This document shows positions 37,917 through 46,580 of a DNA stretch of 47,924 bases, one piece after another. The notes beneath the pieces are model-generated. The model was not told the origin of the DNA. It saw only the letters and a list, made by a program, of their open reading frames with translations, and made no database searches. Position 1 is the first letter of the stretch; each line of letters opens with the position of its first letter. Source of the DNA: Candidatus Pullilachnospira intestinigallinarum (GTDB lineage: Bacteria; Bacillota; Clostridia; Lachnospirales; Lachnospiraceae); assembly GCA_018711275.1 (NCBI GenBank), contig DVIN01000008.1, positions 1-47,924 of the forward strand. The letters run 5' to 3'. A program made the position numbers and the translations under genes.

Positions 37917-38598
37917 GATTTTGATTGTGGAAGATGAAGAAGCCATTGCGGATCTGGAGAAGGATTATCTGGAACTGAGCGGCTTTGAGGTGGAGATCGA
38001 GCACCGGGGAGATGTGGGCCTGAAGCGGGCGCTGACGGAGGATTTTAATCTGATCATTCTGGATCTGATGCTGCCAGAGATGGACGGATTTGATATCTGC
38101 CGGGAGATCCGGGCCCAGAAAAATACGCCCATTATCATGGTATCCGCCAAAAAGGATGATATTGACAAGATCCGCGGGCTGGGTCTGGGAGCAGATGATT
38201 ATATGACAAAACCTTTCAGCCCCAGCGAGCTGGTGGCCAGGGTGAAAGCCCATCTGGCCCGGTACGAGCGTCTGATCGGCACCGGTGTGCAGTCCAATGA
38301 CATCATTGAGATCCGGGGCATCAAGATAGACAAGACGGCCCGCCGGGTGTGGGTGAACGGGGAGGAGAAGAATTTCACCACAAAGGAATTTGATCTTCTC
38401 ACCTTCCTGGCGGAGAATCCTAACCGGGTGTTCACCAAAGACGAACTGTTCCATGAGATCTGGAACATGGAATCCATCGGTGATATCGCCACGGTCACGG
38501 TGCATATCAAGAAGATCCGGGAGAAGATTGAGCTTAATACGGCGAAACCCCAGTATATAGAAACTATATGGGGGGTTGGTTATCGGTTTAAGATGTGA
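37909..38598 (+). CDS. OmpR-family response regulator
   Basis: A 229-residue regulator with acidic residues in LIVEDEEAI, phosphoacceptor D52 in IILDLMLPEMDGF, and K in DYMTKPFSPSEL. The winged-helix output has FTTKEFDLLTFLAENPNR, then TVHIKKIREKIE and IWGVGYRF. The gene begins inside the end of the kinase gene, so the two are translated together. The target genes are not evident. A clear terminator lies 37 bases after the stop. Confidence 0.93.
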   Translation: MSKILIVEDEEAIADLEKDYLELSGFEVEIEHRGDVGLKRALTEDFNLIILDLMLPEMDGFDICREIRAQKNTPIIMVSAKKDDIDKIRGLGLGADDYMTKPFSPSELVARVKAHLARYERLIGTGVQSNDIIEIRGIKIDKTARRVWVNGEEKNFTTKEFDLLTFLAENPNRVFTKDELFHEIWNMESIGDIATVTVHIKKIREKIELNTAKPQYIETIWGVGYRFKM

Positions 38599-38634
38599 CG
38601 GTCGGGCGGGCCGGCAAAGAACCGGTGCCTGCAG

Positions 38635-38664
38635 AAAACGGCAGATAAAGAATCTGCCGTTTTA
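38635..38664 (+). terminator. Intrinsic terminator
   Basis: Perfect 12-bp stem AAAACGGCAGAT / ATCTGCCGTTTT with a 5-base loop after the regulator gene. Confidence 0.88.
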
Positions 38665-38748
38665 CAGCTGAGGAAAGCATCAGCGGAGGTGCGGGACGCC
38701 GGTTTTTCTGTCACATAAATTATCCGAGGGGAAAGAGAATGTGGAAAA

Positions 38749-39339
38749 ATGGGTAAAATATTTTATATTATGGGGAAAAGTTCATCCGGGAAAGATTCCT
38801 TTTACCGGGCGCTGCTGAAGAAAAATCCATGGGATCTGAAGAAAATAGTGATTTATACCACCCGCCCCATCCGGGACGGAGAAAAGGACGGGAGGGAATA
38901 TCATTTTGTCAGTGAAGACCGGTATCAGCAGCTGAAAGCGGAGGGAAAGATTATTGAAGAACGGTGCTACGATACCGTATATGGCTTGTGGAGATATTTT
39001 ACAGCGGATGACGGCACCGTGGATCCGGAACAGTATAATTATCTGGCCATCGGGACACTGGAATCCTATCGGCGTCTGAAAGCGTATTATGGGAGCCGCT
39101 TTCTCTGCCCCATTTATCTGGAGGTGGAGGACGGGGAACGGCTGAAGCGGGCCATTGCCCGGGAGGAAACCCAGGAGGTTCCCAAGTATGAGGAAATGTG
39201 CAGAAGATTTCTGGCGGACAGCCGGGATTTTTCAGAGGATAAGATCCGGGAAGCGGGAATTGATCACCGTTTTCTGAATACAGATTTCAATACTTGTCTT
39301 GGGAACATTGAAAAGTACATAATTTCTGTGTTATACTGA
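38749..39339 (+). CDS. Guanylate-kinase-like protein
   Basis: A 196-residue P-loop protein of the guanylate kinase family. The P-loop is MGKSSSGKDSFYRAL. The GMP-binding region is partly recognisable: YTTRPIRDGEKDGREYHFVS corresponds to the TTRxxRxGExxGxxYxFVS signature. The lid region is divergent (ERCYDTVYGLWRYF). It lacks the usual C-terminal part of true Gmk and is probably a paralogue; the housekeeping gmk normally sits near rpoZ. It might phosphorylate another nucleotide or act in regulation. The SD (GGAAAA) is weak. The holB promoter is inside its 3' end. Confidence 0.82.
   Translation: MGKIFYIMGKSSSGKDSFYRALLKKNPWDLKKIVIYTTRPIRDGEKDGREYHFVSEDRYQQLKAEGKIIEERCYDTVYGLWRYFTADDGTVDPEQYNYLAIGTLESYRRLKAYYGSRFLCPIYLEVEDGERLKRAIAREETQEVPKYEEMCRRFLADSRDFSEDKIREAGIDHRFLNTDFNTCLGNIEKYIISVLY
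39308..39337 (+). promoter_or_regulatory. Promoter of the holB-ricT-trmN6-rsmI cluster
   Basis: TTGAAA, an 18-base spacer and TATACT with an extended TG, within the end of the guanylate-kinase-like gene and 57 bases before the holB ATG. Confidence 0.7.
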
Positions 39340-39394
39340 AACCAGTCCAGAGGTATCATCCTCTGAAAACTGTCAGATATGGGAGGTGGAAGGT

Positions 39395-40384
39395 ATGCCA
39401 GGATTTGAAGAAATTGTGGGACATAAAGAGGTGATCCGGCATTTGCAGAATGCGATCCGACTGGGAAAGGTTTCGCATGCGTATATTTTCAGCGGGGAGA
39501 CCGGCTGCGGGAAAAAGCTTCTGGCCACCGCTTTTGCCATGACGCTGCAGTGTGAGCAGCGGGGTGTGGATCCCTGCCTTACCTGCAGTTCCTGTAAGAA
39601 AGCGATGAGCAAGAACCACCCGGACATCATCCATATCACCCATGAAAAGCCCAATTCCATCGGGATTGAGGATATTCGTTCACAGCTGATTGATGATGTG
39701 GCCATCAAGCCTTACTGCAGCTCTTATAAGATTTACATTATCAGTGAAGCGGAAAAGCTGACGCTGCAGGCCCAGAACGCGCTGCTGAAAACCATTGAGG
39801 AGCCTCCGGCCTACGCGGTGATTCTGCTGCTCACCAATAATATGGACGCGCTGCTGCCGACCATCACATCCCGCTGTGTGAAACTGGCGCTGCGGCCGGT
39901 AAAAGAAAGTATGGTAAAGGAGTATCTGATGGAAAAGCTTCATATACCGGATTATCAGGCAAAGATGGATGCGTCTCTTGCCCAGGGAAATATCGGAAAG
40001 GCAAAGCAGCTGGCACAGTCGGAGGATTTTGCGCAGATTACGGAGAATGCGCTTCGGCTTCTCCGGCGTTCCAACGACATGGAGCTTTACGAGCTGGTGG
40101 ATGCGGTAAAGACCCTTTCCGCGGACAAACAGAACATCTACGATTATCTGGATCTGTTTACCATGTGGTTCCGGGATGTGCTGCTTTTCAAAGCCACCCG
40201 GGAGGTGGACGGACTGGTGTTCAAGGATCAGTTCAACGATATTAAAGAACGGGCAGGAAAGAGTTCCTACGAGGGACTGGAAACGATCATTGATGCCATC
40301 GAAAAGGCGCGCACACGCCTACATGCCAATGTCAATTTTGATCTCGTGATGGAACTTCTGTTCCTGACGATCAAGGAGAATTAG
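39395..40384 (+). CDS. holB: DNA polymerase III delta prime subunit
   Basis: A 329-residue clamp-loader ATPase-like subunit. It opens with FEEIVGHKEVIRHLQNAI, typical of delta prime. The P-loop is FSGETGCGKKLLA (about 34-41) and the zinc module has C53, C61, C64 and C67 in QCEQRGVDPCLTCSSCKK. The sensor and linker segment SEAEKLTLQAQNALLKTIEE is highly conserved. It helps load the sliding clamp at replication forks. GGGAGGTGGAAGG precedes the ATG. It begins a four-gene cluster in the same order as B. subtilis holB-yaaT-yabB-yabC, without yabA and yazA. Confidence 0.95.
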   Translation: MPGFEEIVGHKEVIRHLQNAIRLGKVSHAYIFSGETGCGKKLLATAFAMTLQCEQRGVDPCLTCSSCKKAMSKNHPDIIHITHEKPNSIGIEDIRSQLIDDVAIKPYCSSYKIYIISEAEKLTLQAQNALLKTIEEPPAYAVILLLTNNMDALLPTITSRCVKLALRPVKESMVKEYLMEKLHIPDYQAKMDASLAQGNIGKAKQLAQSEDFAQITENALRLLRRSNDMELYELVDAVKTLSADKQNIYDYLDLFTMWFRDVLLFKATREVDGLVFKDQFNDIKERAGKSSYEGLETIIDAIEKARTRLHANVNFDLVMELLFLTIKEN

Positions 40385-40385
40385 A

Positions 40386-41270
40386 ATGGTAAAAATTATA
40401 GGAGTCCGTTTTCGGAACGTAGGAAAGATTTATTATTTCAACCCGAAGAATTTTCAGATAAAACCGCAGGATCATGTGATTGTGGAGACGGCCCGGGGTG
40501 TGGAGTACGGAACCGTGGTTCTGGGACCCAAGGACGTGGATGAGGAGACGGTGGTGCAGCCGCTGAAGGATGTGATCCGTCTTGCCACGCCCAAGGATGA
40601 CGCCAGGGAGCAGAGCAACCGGAAAAAGGAGCGGGAAGCCTATCAGATCTGTGTAAAAAAGATCAGAGATCACAAACTGGATATGAAGCTGATCGATGTG
40701 GAATACACCTTTGACAATAACAAGGTGCTGTTTTATTTCACTGCCGATGGAAGAATTGATTTCCGGGAACTGGTGAAGGATCTGGCCGCAGTGTTCAAGA
40801 CGAGAATCGAGCTTCGGCAGATCGGCGTCCGGGATGAGACAAAGATCCTGGGAGGCATCGGAATCTGTGGGCGGCCGCTGTGCTGTCACACATATCTGTC
40901 AGAGTTTGCTCCGGTTTCCATCAAGATGGCCAAGGAACAGAATCTGTCCCTGAATCCGGCCAAGATTTCGGGAGTCTGCGGACGGCTGATGTGCTGTCTG
41001 AAGAACGAGCAGGATACCTATGAGTATCTCAACCGGAAGCTGCCGGCTGTGGGAGAGACGGTGACGATGCCTGACGGAATCAAAGGGGAAGTGCAGAGTG
41101 TGAATGTGCTGCGGCAGCTGGTGAAGGTGGTGGTGACTGTCAACGATGAGAAGGAGCTCCGGGAGTATCCGGTGGATGAACTGAAGTTCCGTCCCGGCGG
41201 GAAAAAGGGAAAAGGAAAGCCGGCAAAAAAGGAACCGAAAGAGCAAAAGGAGCAGTCCAGGCATGAGTAA
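40386..41270 (+). CDS. ricT: PSP1/RicT (YaaT) family protein
   Basis: A 294-residue cytosolic protein of the PSP1 family. The Cys cluster is GICGRPLCCHTYL and SGVCGRLMCCLKNE; in B. subtilis RicT with RicA and RicF forms an iron-sulphur complex that directs RNase Y cleavage and phosphorelay steps. The N-terminal part (GVRFRNVGKIYYFNP) and the DKHKLDMKLIDVEYTFDN-type core are conserved. The C-terminal tail is Lys/Glu-rich and disordered (KKGKGKPAKKEPKEQKEQ). It starts one base after the holB stop codon and overlaps trmN6 by eight bases. ricA and ricF are not in the window. Confidence 0.93.
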   Translation: MVKIIGVRFRNVGKIYYFNPKNFQIKPQDHVIVETARGVEYGTVVLGPKDVDEETVVQPLKDVIRLATPKDDAREQSNRKKEREAYQICVKKIRDHKLDMKLIDVEYTFDNNKVLFYFTADGRIDFRELVKDLAAVFKTRIELRQIGVRDETKILGGIGICGRPLCCHTYLSEFAPVSIKMAKEQNLSLNPAKISGVCGRLMCCLKNEQDTYEYLNRKLPAVGETVTMPDGIKGEVQSVNVLRQLVKVVVTVNDEKELREYPVDELKFRPGGKKGKGKPAKKEPKEQKEQSRHE

Positions 41271-42009
41271 TACGCTGGTTTTGGGAGAAGATGAGCGGCT
41301 GGATGATCTGCAGAACGGTTACTTCATTATTCAGAACACGAAGAATTTCTGCTATGGCATCGATGCGGTGCTGCTGTCGGGATTTGCCAGGGTGAAGCCC
41401 GGGGAGCGGGTGCTGGATCTGGGGACGGGCACCGGGATTATTCCCATTCTTCTGAAAGCAAAGACGCCGGGGAAACATTTTACCGGGCTGGAGATTCAGG
41501 AGGAGAGCGCTGATATGGCCAGGCGCAGCGTTTTATACAACGGGCTGGAGAAGGATATTGAGATCCGGACGGGAGATATCAGGGAAGCTGCTGCTGTATT
41601 CGGCAGAGCTTCTTTTTCTGTGGTCACCTGCAATCCCCCGTACATGACCGGCAGCCATGGGCTGGTGAATCCCCATCTGCCAAAGGCCATTGCCCGGCAT
41701 GAGGTGCTCTGCACCCTGGAGGATGTGATTTCTCAGGCGGCGCAGGTGCTGGAGCCCAGAGGGAGATTTTACATGGTGCATCGTCCCTTCCGGCTGGCGG
41801 AGATTATGGGGCTGATGATGAAGTATCAGCTGGAGCCCAAACGGATGCGGCTGGTGTATCCCTATGTGGACAAGGAGCCCAATATGGTGCTGATCGAGGG
41901 ACTTCTGGGAGGAAATCCCAGAATTACGGTGGAAAAACCGTTGATCGTTTATGAACGGCCCGGGATTTATACGGATGAGATCCGCGAGATTTACGGAGAC
42001 GGGCGGTAG
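41263..42009 (+). CDS. trmN6: tRNA1(Val) adenine-N6 methyltransferase (TrmN6/YabB type)
   Basis: A 248-residue class I methyltransferase. The SAM site is LDLGTGTGIIPILL (about 51-64), and the N6-adenine methyltransferase motif is TCNPPYM (N124-P-P-Y). The start DDLQNGYFIIQNTKNFCYGIDAVLL is, in part (FCYGIDAVLLSGF), the standard opening of this family. It would methylate A37 of a valine tRNA. It overlaps ricT at its 5' end. A 142-base gap to rsmI holds nothing I can name beyond a possible weak promoter. Confidence 0.93.
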   Translation: MSNTLVLGEDERLDDLQNGYFIIQNTKNFCYGIDAVLLSGFARVKPGERVLDLGTGTGIIPILLKAKTPGKHFTGLEIQEESADMARRSVLYNGLEKDIEIRTGDIREAAAVFGRASFSVVTCNPPYMTGSHGLVNPHLPKAIARHEVLCTLEDVISQAAQVLEPRGRFYMVHRPFRLAEIMGLMMKYQLEPKRMRLVYPYVDKEPNMVLIEGLLGGNPRITVEKPLIVYERPGIYTDEIREIYGDGR

Positions 42010-42151
42010 AGAAGTGCCGCCGGAGATCGGCTGCGGTACGGCGGGACAGGAACGGTTTGCGCTTCCGGTTCTGCCGTAGCACACACAGTATAGAAAGAGA
42101 ATTTCTGCAGACAGAAGCGGCAGAGCTGTGCCGGGAGAAGAGGAGAAGAGT

Positions 42152-43012
42152 ATGGCAGGGACATTGTATTTGTGCGCGACGCCCATCGGCAATCTGGAGG
42201 ATATTACCTTCCGGGTGTTGCGGACGCTGAAGGAAGTGGATCTGATCGCCGCGGAGGATACCAGGAACAGTATCCGTCTGTTGAATCATTTTGAGATTCA
42301 TACCCCCATGACCAGCTATCATGAGTATAACAAGATCGAGAAGGGACGGGATCTGGTACGGCAGCTTCTGGAGGGCAGACAGATCGCTCTGATTACAGAC
42401 GCGGGGACGCCGGGAATCTCCGATCCGGGGGAAGAACTGGTGGCCATGTGCCAGGAGGCCGGTATCCGGGTAACTTCTCTGCCGGGACCGGCGGCCTGTA
42501 TCACGGCGCTGACCATGTCAGGGCTTCCCACCCGGCGGTTTGCTTTTGAGGCGTTTCTCCCGTCGGATAAGAAGGAGAAGCAGGCGGTGCTGGAGGAGTT
42601 GAAGACGGAGACCAGAACCGTGGTGCTGTACGAGGCGCCCCACCGGCTGGTGAGAACGCTGGAAGAGTTGTATGCCGCGCTGGGAAACCGGAGGATTTCC
42701 GTGTGCCGGGAACTGACCAAGAAGCATGAGACGGTGTTTGGGACGACCCTGGAAGAAGCGCTGGCGTATTACCGGGAGCAGGAGCCCAGGGGCGAGTGCG
42801 TGATTATCATGGAGGGCCGCAGCCGGCGGCAGATGGAAGAGGAGAAGCAGAAGGCCTGGGAGCGCATGAGTCTTGCGGAGCATATGCGGTACTATGAAGA
42901 ACAGGGGATTGGCCGGAAGGAGGCCATGAAGCTGGTGGCAAAGGACCGGGGCGTGGGAAAACGGGAGGTGTATCAGGGGCTTCTGGAGGAAGAAAAACAG
43001 GCGGGAGAATAG
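42152..43012 (+). CDS. rsmI: 16S rRNA cytidine-1402 2'-O-methyltransferase
   Basis: A 286-residue tetrapyrrole-methylase-fold enzyme that modifies C1402 in the ribosomal P site together with RsmH. Conserved segments are LCATPIGNLEDITFRVLRTL, AAEDTRNS, ALITDAGTPGISDPGEELV, and SLPGPAACITALTMSGLPT, with YEAPHRLVRTLEEL in the middle. A C-terminal helical part of about 60 residues (ERMSLAEHMRYYEEQG) is characteristic. The ATG has AGGAGAAGAGT upstream; the slightly longer frame from a GTG has no SD. Its stop lies inside the terminator stem. Confidence 0.95.
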   Translation: MAGTLYLCATPIGNLEDITFRVLRTLKEVDLIAAEDTRNSIRLLNHFEIHTPMTSYHEYNKIEKGRDLVRQLLEGRQIALITDAGTPGISDPGEELVAMCQEAGIRVTSLPGPAACITALTMSGLPTRRFAFEAFLPSDKKEKQAVLEELKTETRTVVLYEAPHRLVRTLEELYAALGNRRISVCRELTKKHETVFGTTLEEALAYYREQEPRGECVIIMEGRSRRQMEEEKQKAWERMSLAEHMRYYEEQGIGRKEAMKLVAKDRGVGKREVYQGLLEEEKQAGE

Positions 43013-43046
43013 CTGCAAAAAAAGGCAGCTGTTCTCCCGCTTTTCT
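43001..43046 (+). terminator. Terminator of the holB-rsmI cluster
   Basis: Sixteen-base-pair stem GCGGGAGAATAGCTGC / GCAGCTGTTCTCCCGC with one U-G pair and an 8-base loop, followed by TTTT. It overlaps the last codons of rsmI. Confidence 0.92.
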
Positions 43047-43069
43047 GTGTTTTGTAAAGAATTTGAAAA

Positions 43070-44980
43070 TTAAATCGTATCTATCAGGCAGCATCCGCTG
43101 ACAATATAATGCCACCGGTTTTCCAGCATGGATTCTTCCACCGGATGATTTTTGGATTCCTTCACCGCGAAGTAGGGCATCCGCTCCTGCTCCAGTTCTT
43201 CCAGGCGGGTGACAGAACCGTTCAGATAGGACTCGATTCTCCGTTTGTGGCTGGCCAGACGGGTCAGCGCGCCGCCCAGTTTGATGTCTACCAGCTCATA
43301 TCCGAAGGGTTTGGCGTCCCGCAGCCACAGCTGTTCCCGGATCAGTTTCATTTTCCACAGGTGATCGATGATATTGGGGATAACCTGATCGTAGATTGTC
43401 CGCAGTGTGGATAAGTCGTTGCTGTCATAGGCGTCTTTGATCCGGATGCCCAGATCCGTTTTCTGTGCCAGCACCTGCGCGAATTCTTCGTAGAAATGGA
43501 AGAGATCCGCATAGGCCGGTGAGGTCTGGGCGCAGGAAGCCATCCGGAGGGCCAGATCCCGGTAGTAGGTCTGTGTATCGATTCCCTTCAGGTGATAGTC
43601 GAACATTCCCAGCATATTGTCCTGGTACAGATAGTATTTGGAGGGGTTGTCGGAGCCCATATTGTTGCCCATGCCGGTGAAAAGGGAGTCGAAGGCTTCC
43701 AGCTGCCAGAAATCCTCCAGGCGGCCGCCGGTGCAGGCCTCAAATTCCTCTTTCAGATCCTCTTTGCATACGGTTTCGTGGAATCCCAGATGGGCGAAAA
43801 GTACCAGACCCGGATATACGGCGTCCAGGGGCGTCTCAGAGCCGTTGTCCATCCAGGCGGTGCAGAAAATCTCCGGCACCTGATATTCCCGGCAGGCATC
43901 CAGAGCGCTGACGGTGCAGCGGAAAGCCCGGCCGTAATTGGGAGCGATGCCGTTCCACATCCAGACACCGCCTGCGAAGGTCAGATGGTTGGTGAGTTCC
44001 TGATGGACCCGCAGCATATTCCGGTACAGAGGGCCGTTTTCGTTGTAGTAATCCCAGTACACCAGGCCCAGCTCCCGGTCCGGTTTTTCCCAGCCGGAGG
44101 TGTCGGTGGATTCATCCACATCGTAGTAACCGCCGCCGGTGTTGGCGGTGATGTACATATCGCTCCAGATCATGGGGGTGAGCCCCAGCTTCTGGCAGAT
44201 TTCAAATACCCGGGCGCTGTGCTCCTTCATCAGCTTCGCGCTTTCCCGGTAGCCGTTTTTCTTCAGGTAGTTGCCCAATCCCAGCTGTGCGGCCTCATCC
44301 ATGCCCAGATGTACCCGGCGGGTGGAGAAGGAATCCTTCACTGCGGCAAGCAGCTCTTCGATAAAATCATATACCTTCTCTTCGCCCACCATCAGAATAT
44401 CTTCCGTATCCTTGAGGTCAGCTGCATAGGGCCATTTCAGCGTATTCCGCAGATGAGCCAGTGTCTGGATGCAGGGCACCAGTTCAATGCCGAAAATCTG
44501 CGCGTAAGCGTCCATTTCCCGGATTTCCTCTCTGGAATAGCGTCCCCGGTAGATGCCGAAATAGGGCTCTCCGGGCACTTCATAGGTCTCTTCTGTGTAA
44601 AGCATCAGCAGGTTCATGCCGATCCTGGCCAGTTTGCGGATGATGCCTTTTACGGTTTCCACGGTAAATACAGAGTTCCTGGAGCAGTCCAGCATGAAGC
44701 CGTCCCTGGGGAAGCAGACGGTTTCGGTTTTTTCAGAAACCGCATTCGCCGGACGATGCAGAGCCCAGCTCAACCCGCGGAAGTAGTGCGCAGGTTCCTT
44801 GCAGCGGATGGTGATGACGTTCCCGTCCCTTTTCGCGTAAAGCTCTTCTTTATCCTGAAATGTGACGGAGACGGAAAGGGATTCCCCATCGGGTGCACCG
44901 GGGGTTTCCTGAAGAAGAATATCAGTACCCTGCTGGATGCGCCGGGTCACGGTGGGGTCACCGGTCAGTAGAAATTTCAT
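43070..44980 (-). CDS. GH20-family beta-N-acetylhexosaminidase-like protein, cytosolic
   Basis: A 636-residue glycoside hydrolase. The GH20 catalytic Asp-Glu pair is D228-E229 in RRVHLGMDEAAQLGLG. A small N-terminal alpha/beta domain (about 1-90, ending YFRGLSWALHR) precedes a (beta/alpha)8 barrel opening FMLDCSRNSVFTVETVKG, and a helical C-terminal region of about 180 residues follows. No signal peptide is present, so substrate is probably imported N-acetyl-hexosamine oligosaccharide. No transporter or sugar kinase is adjacent, which leaves the substrate open. The ATG has GGGAGGAAC upstream. Confidence 0.9.
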   Translation of the reverse strand: MKFLLTGDPTVTRRIQQGTDILLQETPGAPDGESLSVSVTFQDKEELYAKRDGNVITIRCKEPAHYFRGLSWALHRPANAVSEKTETVCFPRDGFMLDCSRNSVFTVETVKGIIRKLARIGMNLLMLYTEETYEVPGEPYFGIYRGRYSREEIREMDAYAQIFGIELVPCIQTLAHLRNTLKWPYAADLKDTEDILMVGEEKVYDFIEELLAAVKDSFSTRRVHLGMDEAAQLGLGNYLKKNGYRESAKLMKEHSARVFEICQKLGLTPMIWSDMYITANTGGGYYDVDESTDTSGWEKPDRELGLVYWDYYNENGPLYRNMLRVHQELTNHLTFAGGVWMWNGIAPNYGRAFRCTVSALDACREYQVPEIFCTAWMDNGSETPLDAVYPGLVLFAHLGFHETVCKEDLKEEFEACTGGRLEDFWQLEAFDSLFTGMGNNMGSDNPSKYYLYQDNMLGMFDYHLKGIDTQTYYRDLALRMASCAQTSPAYADLFHFYEEFAQVLAQKTDLGIRIKDAYDSNDLSTLRTIYDQVIPNIIDHLWKMKLIREQLWLRDAKPFGYELVDIKLGGALTRLASHKRRIESYLNGSVTRLEELEQERMPYFAVKESKNHPVEESMLENRWHYIVSGCCLIDTI

Positions 44981-45034
44981 TATATAGTTCCTCCCATGTC
45001 AGAAATTTGTGGCGCAGAGGCCGTCTGTATCCAT

Positions 45035-45063
45035 ATTTTACTGAATGTTGGCGGAAATGTAAA
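45035..45063 (-). promoter_or_regulatory. Promoter of the GH20 gene
   Basis: On the minus strand TTTACA, 17 bases and TAAAAT, 55 bases upstream of the GH20 ATG. The divergent gap 44981-45353 otherwise holds only a small hairpin (GGCGC-TGT-GCGCC near 45124) and the promoter of the cation exporter. Confidence 0.72.
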
Positions 45064-45239
45064 TACGGCAGGTGGAATCCTGTGAGATTTAAGTTACAGT
45101 TTGCCCCTCCTCCGTCCCGCGAGGGCGCTGTGCGCCAGTGGCACACGTTTCGCACCGATCGAAATGAAGTGCAGCCGGAAAGCCGAACTGTTACAGATTT
45201 AGAACGGCGGAGAGGGAAACTGCCATGCATGGAAAAATA

Positions 45240-45269
45240 TTCACACGAAAAAGGGATTGAGAATATAAT
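45240..45269 (+). promoter_or_regulatory. Promoter of the cation diffusion facilitator operon
   Basis: TTCACA, an 18-base spacer and TATAAT, 85 bases before the ATG. Confidence 0.7.
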
Positions 45270-45353
45270 GGATAAGTGTTAAACTGGAAAGAATGAAAAA
45301 TCCGGAATATCCGGCCGGAGGGCAGGATATCAGAAAAAGTGAGAGGGTGCAGT

Positions 45354-46544
45354 ATGACAGAATTTCTCGTAAAACGGTTTGTGAAAAATTATCAGGATAC
45401 AGAGGATCTGCAGGTGCGTACCGCTTATGGCGTACTTTCCAGTTTTGTGGGGATCTGCTGTAATGTGCTTTTATTTATCGCCAAGGTGATAATCGGCATG
45501 GTGATGAACAGTATTTCCGTAACAGCAGATGCCTTCAACAATCTTTCCGATGCGGCTTCTTCCGTAATCAGCTTCGTGGGAGTGAAGATGGCGGATAAGC
45601 CGGCGGATGAGGAACATCCCTTCGGCCATGGGCGGATGGAGTATATTGCGGCTCTGATCGTTTCCTTTCTGGTAATTGAAGTGGGATTTACCTTTTTCAA
45701 GAGCAGTATTGGGAAAATCGGCGATCCGGAGACTATGAATTTTGATCTGGTTCCTTTTCTGATTCTTCTGTTGTCGGTGGCTGTGAAGCTGTGGATGGGA
45801 ATGTTCAACAGAAAGCTGGGGAAACGCATCGATTCCAAGGTGCTGCTGGCCACTTCCACAGATTCTCTGGGAGATGTGGTGACCACCAGCGTGACAATCC
45901 TGTCCATTCTGGTGTACCGTTTTCTGGGATGGAATATCGATGCTATCATGGGAATCCTTGTTTCACTGGTGGTAATGTGGGCTGGTATCGGCATTGCCCG
46001 GGATACCCTGGAGCCGCTGATCGGCCAGGCGGGGGATCCGGAACTGGCAGCCAGGATCCGCAGGGAAGTGGAGTCCTATGACGGAATTGTGGGAACCCAC
46101 GACATGATCCTTCACAGCTATGGGCCGGGCAGAACCATGGCTTCGCTTCACGCGGAGGTTCCCAGAGACCGGGATATCGAGGATTCCCATGAGATCATTG
46201 ATCAGGCGGAACGGGAAGTGTCCAGAAAACTGGGCGTCTTTCTGGTGATCCATATGGATCCGGTGGAGATGAAGGACGAAGAAGTGCTGGAGTGCCGGAA
46301 GAAACTGGTGGATTATCTGCGGCAACTGAATCCGGAACTGAAGTTTCATGATTTTCGGATGGTAAAGGGAAAGCATCACATCAACCTGATTTTCGATGTG
46401 GTGGTTCCTTATTCTTATACCGATGAAATGGAGCAGGAACTGAAACAAAAGATACAGGACCATATGAGCAGTATCGACAAACGGTACGCCTGTGTGATAA
46501 CAGTGGATAAAAGCTATATCGGATCCCTTTCCGGGAATTCCTGA
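45354..46544 (+). CDS. Cation diffusion facilitator transporter
   Basis: A 396-residue divalent-metal exporter. Six membrane helices carry the metal-site residues: helix 2 SVTADAFNNLSDAASS (D59, N63 or D66) and helix 5 ATSTDSLGDVVTTS (two Asp). The HPFGHGRMEYIAALIVSF motif between helices 2 and 3 is diagnostic. A cytosolic dimerisation domain follows (about 205-290), then an extra C-terminal part of about 100 residues (LNPELKFHDFRMVKGKHHIN) that repeats the ferredoxin-like fold. It probably exports Zn, Fe or Mn. The ATG at 45354 is preferred over a GTG 15 bases earlier. A small hydrolase follows in the operon. Confidence 0.93.
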   Translation: MTEFLVKRFVKNYQDTEDLQVRTAYGVLSSFVGICCNVLLFIAKVIIGMVMNSISVTADAFNNLSDAASSVISFVGVKMADKPADEEHPFGHGRMEYIAALIVSFLVIEVGFTFFKSSIGKIGDPETMNFDLVPFLILLLSVAVKLWMGMFNRKLGKRIDSKVLLATSTDSLGDVVTTSVTILSILVYRFLGWNIDAIMGILVSLVVMWAGIGIARDTLEPLIGQAGDPELAARIRREVESYDGIVGTHDMILHSYGPGRTMASLHAEVPRDRDIEDSHEIIDQAEREVSRKLGVFLVIHMDPVEMKDEEVLECRKKLVDYLRQLNPELKFHDFRMVKGKHHINLIFDVVVPYSYTDEMEQELKQKIQDHMSSIDKRYACVITVDKSYIGSLSGNS

Positions 46545-46580
46545 TGAATATGCGGCTGCTGACAGGAAGGAGGAGGATGG

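Noticed and set aside
45110-45235. Structured RNA in the GH20/cation-exporter divergent gap
   Set aside because: Only one small hairpin (GGCGC-TGT-GCGCC) is clear; no terminator or aptamer landmarks were recognised.
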